From contig JBLHLC010000005.1 of the NCBI GenBank assembly GCA_047619685.1, positions 62,001 to 126,000 on the forward strand: a DNA stretch of 64,000 nucleotides. The letters are read 5' to 3'. Shown here one piece after another: positions 44,890 to 52,440 of the stretch. The DNA is from JABDJZ01 sp047619685. GTDB taxonomy: Bacteria; Bacteroidota; Rhodothermia; Rhodothermales; UBA10348. Below the pieces are notes generated by a model, which made no database searches, had not been told where the DNA came from, and saw nothing but the letters and a program-made list of their open reading frames with translations. The first letter of the stretch is position 1. Every line of letters starts with the position of its first letter. The position numbers were made by a program, and so were the translations under genes.

Positions 44890-44926
44890 CGGGTTGAATC
44901 TGCAATGGGGAGAGTAGATGGCGTTT

Positions 44927-45910
44927 CTAGCGGCTCCGCGGCGCCCGTGGGCGGCGCGCCATCTGCGCTCGTTGTGCCATCTGAGGTCCTGCGACCGCGC
45001 CGGCCAGCGCGGCGTGAATCTGCATGGTTTCGCGCTGCGCATCCGTGAGGTTCAGCGCCTCCGCCATGCCAGCACCGGATCGCGCCTGCGCGCGGCCGGC
45101 CAAGGCTTGGCCCGTTTGGGCGCGCTGGGCAGGTCGCGCTGAGGTCCGGCTTCCAGCCATGCCGCGTCCACCACCGACGGGGCCCCGTGAGCCGCGCAGC
45201 GTGGTGCGTCCGCGGGCGCCGCGGCGACCCTCGAGCGATTCGAGGCGCTCACGCTGCTCGTCGGTCAGAATCTCCTTGGCCTGTTCGCGCAACTTGGTGC
45301 GAAGCTCCTGGCTTCGGGCCCGAATGGCTTGACGGTCTACTTCGTCGCCTTCTTGAGCCGTTGCCAGGGCTCGAACGGCTTCGCCATGTTCCTTACGAAG
45401 TTTGGCGAAGGCCTCTTTCTGTTCGTCCGACAAGTCCTCGAGAACACGGTCCATGAATGGCCCGCGGGCTCCACGTACTCCCGCGGAGTTTTGTGCGCCC
45501 CGACCCTGAGTGGCACGGCCGCCACGCCCGGCGGCCTCGTTTCGGCCGTTACCTGTCCGGGCTGCACGTCCGGCACGGCCTTGTGCGCCGCGAACACCGC
45601 GAGCGGCAACTGTTTGCCCGGCACGAAATCCGCGGGTGTAGGCACCGCGAACGCGGCCCTCCTCGATCAATTTCTCCTTTTGATCAGCGTTGAGCGTCTG
45701 CTGAAGTTGGGCGGCCACCTTCCAGAGGTCAGTCCGTCCCTGTTCTGCCTCAAGTCCCGAGCGGATCTGGGTCAGTTGGGCTTCCGAAAGCTCGAGGCGC
45801 TCGCCGATCCTATCCAGCACGCGGGTATCAGCGTTTTGTGCGGCTACCGGCCCGACAGCCAAAACGGCCAGTGCGGCGCTCGCAGCCCAGGTCTTTATAG
45901 TGTGTTTCAT
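44927..45910 (-). CDS. Spy/LTXXQ-like Arg/Gly-rich periplasmic protein
   Basis: A 327-residue exported protein. The ATG at 45910 starts a signal peptide (HTIKTWAASAALAVLAVGPV ending AAQN). The mature part has three helical LTXXQ-like units as in Spy/CpxP periplasmic chaperone-stress proteins: LELSEAQLTQIRSGLEAEQ, then LSDEQKEAFAKLRKEHGE with LTDEQRERLESLEG, and LNLTDAQRETMQIHAAL. Between these lie two long Arg/Gly/Ala-rich stretches (RGVRGAQGRAGRAARTG and RGARGRTTLRGSRG types) ending RRPRAPRSR, which make it very basic. Such linkers may bind polyanions or metal-depleted envelope components. Upstream in-frame codons to 45973 are not needed. Confidence 0.72.
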   Translation of the reverse strand: MKHTIKTWAASAALAVLAVGPVAAQNADTRVLDRIGERLELSEAQLTQIRSGLEAEQGRTDLWKVAAQLQQTLNADQKEKLIEEGRVRGAYTRGFRAGQTVAARGVRGAQGRAGRAARTGNGRNEAAGRGGRATQGRGAQNSAGVRGARGPFMDRVLEDLSDEQKEAFAKLRKEHGEAVRALATAQEGDEVDRQAIRARSQELRTKLREQAKEILTDEQRERLESLEGRRGARGRTTLRGSRGPVGGGRGMAGSRTSARPAQRAQTGQALAGRAQARSGAGMAEALNLTDAQRETMQIHAALAGAVAGPQMAQRAQMARRPRAPRSR

Positions 45911-46028
45911 GAGTGTCCCCATTGTTGTTTGAATGCCTCTCTGGTAACGGGAGGTCAGGAGGGGAGTTGTCACGAACCAGTCACATCATATCTTCAAATT
46001 GACGTCCGAGATGTGTCGGCCGTGTGAC

Positions 46029-46946
46029 TCAGACGTAATCGAGTCTGGCGTCCACATCGTAGGCGCTGGAAAACCACCTGCGAGCCTTCTTGTCGCGGTC
46101 CAGCACCAGGTCGATGCGTCCCAGGCGAATGCCGGCGAAGCCGACCTGATGAACAAGCGTGAAGCCGCGGCTGGTTTCAAAGACCTCGGGCGCATCCAGA
46201 AATGTGTGGGAGTGACCACCCAGTACGATGTCGATCTCCGGGACTTCCTGACCTACGGCGGTATCCGAAGGCCGGTCTCCGCGGTTCCTGTGCCCCAGGT
46301 GAGACAGGCAGATTACGATGTCGCATCCCGCCTCCCTCAACTCCGTGGCGGTGCGCCTGGCCGACAATACAGGGTCCGAGTAGGTCACGCCTTCGTGCAG
46401 TGAGGCCAGAACAAGTCCCGCGAATTCGATGCCCACACCAAAGATGCCCACCTTGATGCCGGCAATCTTCTTGATGGTGTAAGGCTTGACGAACGGTGCC
46501 ATGCCCGAATTGGAAACGTCATAGTTGGCGCAGACCCACTCCCAACTGGCGTGGGGCTGCATGTCCACAAACCCCTGGATTCCGTTGTCGAAGTCGTGGT
46601 TGCCAATCGTCGAGACGTCGTACTCCATGGCAGACATCGCCTTGTACTCGATTTCGCCACCAAAGAAATTGAAGTATGGCGTGCCCTGGAAGATGTCGCC
46701 GCTGTCCAGAAGCAGCACATTTGGCTGGGTCGCCCTGATGCGTTTGATCAGGGTAGCACGCCGGGCCACGCCGCCCAGGCCCGAATTCCGGCTTCCGTCC
46801 ACGGGAAAGGGATCGATGCGGGAATGGGTGTCATTGGTGTGCAGAATCACCAGCCGCAGTTCGTCGAACGCCAGGGCCTCAATCGGCATGAGCGACGACC
46901 CAATGGAGCCGGCGGCCAGCGTCTTCAGAAAACGTCTTCGTTTCAT
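46029..46946 (-). CDS. 5'-nucleotidase metallophosphatase domain protein, Tat-exported
   Basis: A 305-residue exported protein equal to the N-terminal catalytic half of UshA-type 5'-nucleotidases. The signal is twin-arginine type, MKRRRFLKTLAAG. Metal-binding motifs are LHTNDTHSRIDPF, LLDSGDIFQGTPYF, IGNHDFDNGI, and CLSHLG with LGGHSHTF. The C-terminal substrate-binding half is encoded by the preceding gene, with which it overlaps by four bases (ATGA). The two chains together would hydrolyse extracytoplasmic nucleotides for phosphate. It is the last gene of a unit led by the PhoX-like phosphatase. Confidence 0.9.
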   Translation of the reverse strand: MKRRRFLKTLAAGSIGSSLMPIEALAFDELRLVILHTNDTHSRIDPFPVDGSRNSGLGGVARRATLIKRIRATQPNVLLLDSGDIFQGTPYFNFFGGEIEYKAMSAMEYDVSTIGNHDFDNGIQGFVDMQPHASWEWVCANYDVSNSGMAPFVKPYTIKKIAGIKVGIFGVGIEFAGLVLASLHEGVTYSDPVLSARRTATELREAGCDIVICLSHLGHRNRGDRPSDTAVGQEVPEIDIVLGGHSHTFLDAPEVFETSRGFTLVHQVGFAGIRLGRIDLVLDRDKKARRWFSSAYDVDARLDYV

Positions 46947-47695
46947 TGCTGGAACCGGATAAGACCATCCACGCGGTCTTCGACATTGCCGATCCTGCGG
47001 AGGTGATTGATGAAAGCGTCCCTCAGGAAGAAGGCCAACTCCTCCCGGTGGATAGTGGGGTCCCAGAGTACCGTGTAGGGCCCGCCGCCATTGGCCAGGT
47101 AGTCTGATGTCACAAGGCGATACGCCCGATCGTCGGTAACGGTATTCCCGCCAACCCGTAACTGGGTGGCCCGCCCATCCGGCGTAACCACGAACGAAAA
47201 CCCCGCAATGGGGTCGCCTCCGTTGCGGGCCAGTTGTTGGGCCAGCGAGTCAACCTGGGCGGCCGAGAGATCGAGGACGATCATCATGTTGTCGAACGGC
47301 ATGAGTTCGTACATCTTGCCGACCGTAATAGGACCAGGGCCGATTGTCGTCCGCAGCCCTCCGTTGTTGGTCAGCGCCATGTCTACGGGGTCTTCGGACA
47401 CGTTCTGAACTTCCTTCAGCATGGCCTCAGCGGCGAATGTACCCAGCGGTCCTTCCGGGCGGCCTTTCGTGATCTCGACCTCTGCGCGACCAATGACCTC
47501 AGAAATTTCGTCCACCAAGGCTTCTGCGAACGGAGCTACCAGTGCCGCGATGGCCGGGTCGGACTGGATGGAGTCCGAAATCGACGTGTACCCAACCTGG
47601 TCTCCAGGGTTGGGCGGCGAGACCAGCGTCAGGCTGGTGCCGCATCCCGCCAGGCAAAAAAGGGCCAGTAAAAGGAGTCTAACGCGCATCGTCAT
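46943..47695 (-). CDS. 5'-nucleotidase C-terminal domain lipoprotein
   Basis: A 250-residue predicted lipoprotein carrying only the substrate-binding C-terminal domain of UshA-type 5'-nucleotidases. The signal peptide RVRLLLLALFCLAGC has lipobox CLAGC. Family signatures are the GPLGTFAAEAMLKEV start, DMALTNNGGLRTTIGPGPIT, the MPFDNMMIVLDLSAAQV segment and LVTSDYLANGGGPYTVL. Starts at 47713 (GTG), 47695 (ATG) and 47689 (ATG) are possible. It overlaps the catalytic-domain gene by four bases. The two halves are in reversed order and would assemble after export, the lipoprotein holding the complex to the membrane. Confidence 0.88.
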   Translation of the reverse strand: MTMRVRLLLLALFCLAGCGTSLTLVSPPNPGDQVGYTSISDSIQSDPAIAALVAPFAEALVDEISEVIGRAEVEITKGRPEGPLGTFAAEAMLKEVQNVSEDPVDMALTNNGGLRTTIGPGPITVGKMYELMPFDNMMIVLDLSAAQVDSLAQQLARNGGDPIAGFSFVVTPDGRATQLRVGGNTVTDDRAYRLVTSDYLANGGGPYTVLWDPTIHREELAFFLRDAFINHLRRIGNVEDRVDGLIRFQQ

Positions 47696-47722
47696 AATCT
47701 GAGGGACCGCCACGAAGGGTCT

Positions 47723-49087
47723 CTAGACCCAAGGGCCGGTGATGGCGAGGGTGACACCCTCGTGCTGGATGTTTACGAACAAGGTAGTCCCATCGGGGGA
47801 GAACGTGGGGCCAGCCAGTTCCGAGTTGGACTTCGCGTTCCGTCCCAGAAGGCGAATCACCCCATCTGAGGTAACCACCGACAATCTCGGATGCGTGCTG
47901 GCGTCCTCAGCGATGACCACGTCACCCCACGGGGCCATGCACAGGTTGTCGCAGTTCTCGAGAATGTTCGTGTCGTTGGGCTCGGCGTAGAGTTGGAGGG
48001 TGGCCGGTGCGTCGGCCTCGGCGTCCGTGCCTTCGAAAGGACTGGGCGTGTACCTGAGAATCTGACCTTCCCGATTCAGGCCGCCCTCGGTGCAGGCAAT
48101 GAACACGCGTCCGTCTCCGTAGGCGATACCTTCTGCGCGGGCCAGATAGGCCGCGCCCTTGGCGCGACCGCGCTTCCTCAGGTCGTCATTCGGGTTGTCC
48201 AGTTCGTCCATGTCCACCCAGTGCACGGCCTCCGAATGTCCCGGGGCAAACGCCTGGGTCCCTTGGTTGCGGACTTCTATCTGGGGGCCTTTTGAGAACG
48301 CCATGGCCTGAACGCGCCCGCCTTCGGCAAGCGCACCTGGAACGTTCGGGATGTACCGGTAAAGAAGGCCATCATACAGGTCCTCCGTCATGTACACGAT
48401 GCCGGTCTCGGGATCGACGGCGACTCCCTCCCGATAGAACCGTCCCATGGCACGGATGGGCTCTGGATCGGCAAGCTGAATATGGGCGGTTGCGGGCACC
48501 TCAAACACCCAGCCGTGGCTCTCACGATACCGCTGGTTGGCTGGCATCATGTCTTCCTCGCAGCTCAGCCAGCTATTCCACGGCGTTGGACCACCGGCGC
48601 AGTTCCGGATTGTACCCGCCAGACTCATGAATTGGCGCACGGTCTCTCCCGTGCGAGTGTCATACACGACGGTGGTCGTGCCGCCCAGCGCAGGGGTTTG
48701 TCCTTCGTTTCCCGGGTCGAAGATCTTGTCGCCGATCAAGGCCAGCCCTGCAAGGTCTTCGCCGAAGGCGCCCTCCTCGGGGCCGGCAGTCCTGCCGTGG
48801 ACCTCATGGTTCCTGACAAGGATCGTCAGTCCGTCGGGGCCGGGGAATGCAGCCATCCCGTCAGGCCGATGGGGTACCAATAGCCCGTCGTCCATCCTCT
48901 GGCCGTATCGCGAAATCACCTTGTACGAAAAGCCCTCTGGTAGATCAAAAAGGCCTTCTGGATCGGGCACGAGCGCGCCATAGTCGTCCCGAACAGGCGT
49001 CTTGCACCCGGCCAGGCGCTGGAGACCAGCAAATCCAATGGCGGCAGCGCTCGCGCTACGGAGAAAGTGTCTGCGAGACAGGGTCAC
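47723..49087 (-). CDS. PhoX-like alkaline phosphatase (DUF839), Tat-exported
   Basis: A 454-residue exported PhoX/DUF839-type phosphatase. These use calcium and iron to release phosphate from esters outside the cytoplasm. The Tat signal RRHFLRSASAAAIGFAG is followed by a cysteine (LAGCK) that could be lipidated. Family motifs include PHRPDGMAAFPGPDGLTILV with RNHE, then NCAGGPTPWNSWLSCEED, GWVFEVPA, REGVAVDPETGIVYMTED and ENCDNLCMAPWGDVVIAEDA. It is the first gene of a unit with the split 5'-nucleotidase, which fits a phosphorus-scavenging operon. A small inverted repeat (TTACT-N5-AGTAA) lies 5-19 bases upstream of the start. Confidence 0.88.
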   Translation of the reverse strand: MTLSRRHFLRSASAAAIGFAGLQRLAGCKTPVRDDYGALVPDPEGLFDLPEGFSYKVISRYGQRMDDGLLVPHRPDGMAAFPGPDGLTILVRNHEVHGRTAGPEEGAFGEDLAGLALIGDKIFDPGNEGQTPALGGTTTVVYDTRTGETVRQFMSLAGTIRNCAGGPTPWNSWLSCEEDMMPANQRYRESHGWVFEVPATAHIQLADPEPIRAMGRFYREGVAVDPETGIVYMTEDLYDGLLYRYIPNVPGALAEGGRVQAMAFSKGPQIEVRNQGTQAFAPGHSEAVHWVDMDELDNPNDDLRKRGRAKGAAYLARAEGIAYGDGRVFIACTEGGLNREGQILRYTPSPFEGTDAEADAPATLQLYAEPNDTNILENCDNLCMAPWGDVVIAEDASTHPRLSVVTSDGVIRLLGRNAKSNSELAGPTFSPDGTTLFVNIQHEGVTLAITGPWV

Positions 49088-49091
49088 ATGT

Positions 49092-49106
49092 TTACTCAGT
49101 TAGTAA
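49092..49106 (-). promoter_or_regulatory. Short dyad in front of the PhoX-like gene
   Basis: TTACT and AGTAA flank five bases just upstream of the ATG at 49087. It lies where a repressor or translational element could act. It does not match the PhoB box consensus that I know (CTGTCAT repeats). Confidence 0.3.
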
Positions 49107-49224
49107 GGCAAGCTACCAATCCGCCATTATTGAGGCTCAGCTTTCTAGGCAATCACGATGTAGCTTTTCGGTGCGTTCGCATCAGCCCGATCGTTGTCAT
49201 TTCAACCCGCGTCCCAGAGGACCC

Positions 49225-51417
49225 ATGCGCCTGATCCTGATCGCCGCCGCCGGCATGATAATCCTGAGTCCCGCGGTGGGGTTCGCGCAGGCCCCAACAC
49301 CGGTTCAGTCCGAAGTAAATGCCGTTTTCGCGGCAGAAGCGCCCAAGATTGACGGGGTTCTGGATGATGCCATCTGGGGAAGCATTGAGCCGATTACCGA
49401 CTTCCGGCAGCGCTGGCCAGAGGAGGGGGCGACACCGACAGAGGCATCCGAAATGCGCGTCGCCTACGATGAGAATCACCTCTACTTCGGATTTAATTTC
49501 CTCGATTCCGAGCCTGACGAGATCCGGGCGAACATCTTCGATCGGGGTGGGCGGATCGACAGGGACGATCATGTGTGGGTCGCGATCGATACCTATGATG
49601 ACAACCGGAATGCCTACCTGTTCGAGATGAACCCCCTCGGGACCCAGGACGACGGTACCATAACCGATGAGTCCATGTCCATAGATGACTGGAGCTGGGA
49701 CGCGGTCTACTACTCCGAAGGGACCATCACCGACAAAGGCTGGACGCTTGAGGTAGCCATCCCCTTCCGGCAGATTCGGTTCTCCAAAGATGTCCAGCCC
49801 ATCATGGGCCTAGCCGTCGAGCGCAGGATCAATCGCAAGAATGAGCAGGTCATCTGGCCCTTTATCCCGCGGTCCTTTACCGGAGGGATCCGTACGGTGT
49901 CGCAGTTCGCCTCCCTGCGGGGCCTGGAGAACCTGCACCGGGGCAAGAACATCGAAATCAAGCCCTACGTGATCACGGGGGCCCAGACCGTTCGGCCGGA
50001 TCTGGCCCTGAAGCCAACAGAATCGGACTTCACCCAGGATTTCGGGATGGACATCAAGTACGGGATAACGTCCAATCTGACCCTGGACGCCACGATAAAT
50101 ACGGACTTTGCCCAGGTGGAATCCGACGCGGTGAAGCTGAACCTGACCCGCTTCAATCTCTTCTTTCCGGAGAAAAGAGAGTTCTTTTTGGAGCGCTCGG
50201 GCCTCTTTACGCATGGCGCCAGCCGGAGCACGCAAACCTTTTTCTCACGGCGCATTGGGATTTCGAACGAGATTCTGGCGGGCGCAAGGCTGACGGGCCA
50301 GTTGGGGAATTTTTCGGTGGGCCTTCTGAACATTCAGACCAAGAGGGATGGCGAATTGGACCTTGCGGCATCCAATAATTCCGTGGCTCGGGTGCGCACC
50401 AACCTGTCGCCCCGGATGACGGTCGGTGGGATCTTTACCAACTTCGACCAGGGCGGCGAATTCAATCGGGCACTTGGGCTGGATCTGCAATCCAGATTCT
50501 GGTCATCCTCGGAGATCCAGACCTGGTTCACGCGTATTTCTGACAGCGACCCCGCACGGGATGGAGAGTCGGCAGGTCAGGTCTCGCTGAGTCTTAAGAA
50601 CGACCTTTGGAGCTTCGGGACGGGCTACCAGAGCGTGAGCGGAAATTATGCGCCCGCGCTGGGTTTCGTAAGCCGGCGAGACATGCGCAGGTACGACCTG
50701 GACGGTGGGTTCAGCCCGCTGTTCGATAGCGATAAGCACCCTGTTAGGCAACTGCGGTTCATGGGGGGCGGCCATTACATAGAGGGGCAAGATGGCGAGA
50801 AACAATCCTGGACGTTCTCCGGGATAACGACCGTCGGCTTCGTCCAAAGAGACAGGGTGACCATCCACGTGAATCGCAGCTTCGAGCGCCTCAACGAGTC
50901 ATTCTTCGTCCGCCCGGACGTCGAGATCACGGCCGGCGACTATTACGAGAATCTGGCCTCGGTGAGCTTCGCGTCCGATGCCAGTCGCCGTGGCTTTGCG
51001 CAGGGCAGTATTTCGAGGAGTGGCTTTTTTGGCGGTACAAGAACGACCTACAGCACCGGACTGGGGTATCGGCAATCCAAGTACCTCAAACTGGAGACCG
51101 GACTCGATCACTCTGTAATCGACCTCCCCATCGCGAACGGAAAGTTCGATGCCACCACCGTGTCCCTCAAGGTACAGGCCGCGGGCGGGCGCAAGCTCTT
51201 CGCAAACGCGCTCGTCCAGTACGACAACTTCTCGCGCAACGTCCAGGCCAACATTCGGGTGGACTGGATCCACACGCCGGGGTCTGACCTCTTTCTGGTC
51301 ATCAACACAAACATGCACCTGACCCAGGAGGGAGAGGACATATTCGATCCGAGGCGTGATCTGGTGCTGAACAACCGGCTGGGTGTGGCCAAGCTGACCT
51401 ACCTGATTCTGCTGTAG
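49225..51417 (+). CDS. DUF5916 protein with N-terminal CBM9-like domain
   Basis: A 730-residue exported protein. The ATG at 49225 has AGAGG just upstream and starts a signal peptide (MRLILIAAAGMIILSPAVGF). An N-terminal carbohydrate-binding family 9-like domain follows, AEAPKIDGVLDDAIWGSIEP to AIPFRQIRF (about 30-190). The rest is a DUF5916 outer-membrane barrel: LNLTRFNLFFPEKREFFLER is the hallmark, with many Tyr/Trp strands and a C-terminal strand ending LGVAKLTYLILL. Function is not established; such proteins are frequent in Bacteroidota and relatives and may bind glycans or act as outer-membrane channels. A clear paralogue is at 61883-64000. Confidence 0.85.
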   Translation: MRLILIAAAGMIILSPAVGFAQAPTPVQSEVNAVFAAEAPKIDGVLDDAIWGSIEPITDFRQRWPEEGATPTEASEMRVAYDENHLYFGFNFLDSEPDEIRANIFDRGGRIDRDDHVWVAIDTYDDNRNAYLFEMNPLGTQDDGTITDESMSIDDWSWDAVYYSEGTITDKGWTLEVAIPFRQIRFSKDVQPIMGLAVERRINRKNEQVIWPFIPRSFTGGIRTVSQFASLRGLENLHRGKNIEIKPYVITGAQTVRPDLALKPTESDFTQDFGMDIKYGITSNLTLDATINTDFAQVESDAVKLNLTRFNLFFPEKREFFLERSGLFTHGASRSTQTFFSRRIGISNEILAGARLTGQLGNFSVGLLNIQTKRDGELDLAASNNSVARVRTNLSPRMTVGGIFTNFDQGGEFNRALGLDLQSRFWSSSEIQTWFTRISDSDPARDGESAGQVSLSLKNDLWSFGTGYQSVSGNYAPALGFVSRRDMRRYDLDGGFSPLFDSDKHPVRQLRFMGGGHYIEGQDGEKQSWTFSGITTVGFVQRDRVTIHVNRSFERLNESFFVRPDVEITAGDYYENLASVSFASDASRRGFAQGSISRSGFFGGTRTTYSTGLGYRQSKYLKLETGLDHSVIDLPIANGKFDATTVSLKVQAAGGRKLFANALVQYDNFSRNVQANIRVDWIHTPGSDLFLVINTNMHLTQEGEDIFDPRRDLVLNNRLGVAKLTYLILL

Positions 51418-51520
51418 ATCACTACCGGAAGGCGACCGCCACGATCGACCGAGGCAATCGTGGCGTAAGGTCCGCTCCGCGCGCGAATTTTTCTCTTTGA
51501 GGAGATCCCGGTGCGAGTTG

Positions 51521-51559
51521 ACGTCGGCCAGTTACGTCGGCGCGTTACGTCGGCCAGAT
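51521..51559. repeat. Three 13-nt tandem repeats at the porin remnant
   Basis: ACGTCGGCCAGTT, ACGTCGGCGCGTT and ACGTCGGCCAGAT lie head to tail. They sit exactly at the 5' edge of the recognisable porin remnant, as a slippage or deletion scar would. Confidence 0.75.
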
Positions 51560-52332
51560 GGGCAGCGTGAGCCCGTTCACCAACTCCACCATGTGGCACG
51601 CCTTTTCGGGCCTCGGCTATGGCGCCCAGTTAGGTCTGAAAACCGGTGGCTTGAAGGCGGTGTTTATGGCCGTCCAGGGCGGCGCCCCGTCAGAGCGCTC
51701 CACACGCCAGTAGGAGACGCGACAAGCGTCCATTCCCAGCCCTCAATAACTTTGTTGCCGACGCCAACTACACGGCGGACGTCAATGACGATCTGAGTGT
51801 GACCGCTGGCGCCTCCTACATGAAGGGTTCGGCCTACTGCCAGGGCTTCCCTGTGGTCCACTTCCAGCCGTGTGACGAAGCCAACCCGGCCAGTTCCGTG
51901 TATGGAAGGGTCAGCTTCGCCGAGAAGTTGCTGGTTATGGGCGGCTACGCCATTACGAGTGAGGTTTGGCCCGGGACGTTCAATCCCGCGCCACCCCTGA
52001 ATGTCTTTGAGGCATCCAAGGTCACCTCCCTTGATATAGGCGTTAAATACCAGGTAAACACCTCGTATACGGTTTCAGGGGAGTATTCAAACTTCCACGC
52101 CGGACCGGATGGCGCTCCCTGGCACAGACAGGACCAGATCATCGTCGGAGTGGCACGGGCCGTCGGCGCCACGTCCAAAATATTCGCTGAGTTCTTCAAG
52201 GTGGACGGGTATGCGCCGCTGAATTTCATCAGCGGAAGTGCTGATTTTCAGCCGTTCCCTCCCGGCGAAACACATAGCAAGGCAGACGCCAGTAGCTTTG
52301 GACTTGTAGTGGGTGCTCACATTACCCTCTGA
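51522..52332 (+). pseudogene. Decayed porin-like outer-membrane protein
   Basis: The remnant is spread over two frames. In one frame, RYVGQMGSVSPFTNSTMWHA then FSGLGYGAQLGLKTGGLKAV and FMAVQGGAPSE run to a TAG at about 51711. In the next, from about 51709, RPFPALNNFVADANYTADVN and DDLSVTAGASYMKGSAYCQG continue to GLVVGAHITL at 52332. Together they match the C-terminal 260 or so residues of a porin with alternating strands. A one-base indel near 51710 separates them, an in-frame stop lies just upstream at 51519, and the N-terminal half is absent. The second part (51799-52332) is an open frame but has no signal peptide. Confidence 0.75.
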
Positions 52333-52352
52333 GCCACCGGGGTCTTGGTCTT

Positions 52353-52392
52353 AAAAAGAGGTCGTTGCATCCCGCAGCGGCCTCTTTTTTTT
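52353..52392 (+). terminator. Intrinsic terminator after the porin remnant
   Basis: AAAAAGAGGTCGTTGC pairs with GCAGCGGCCTCTTTTT (two G-U pairs) around a 5-nt loop, followed by an uninterrupted T-run. It lies 20 bases past the last porin codon. The A-rich 5' side also gives some terminator strength for the convergent permease gene. Confidence 0.9.
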
Positions 52393-52440
52393 GTAGCGAC
52401 CCATCCGCCGGTCAGGAGCTTTTTCCCAGAGCATCAGGAC

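Noticed and set aside
49088..49224. PhoB box upstream of the PhoX-like gene
   Set aside because: No CTGTCAT-type direct repeats are visible; only a short TTACT/AGTAA dyad.
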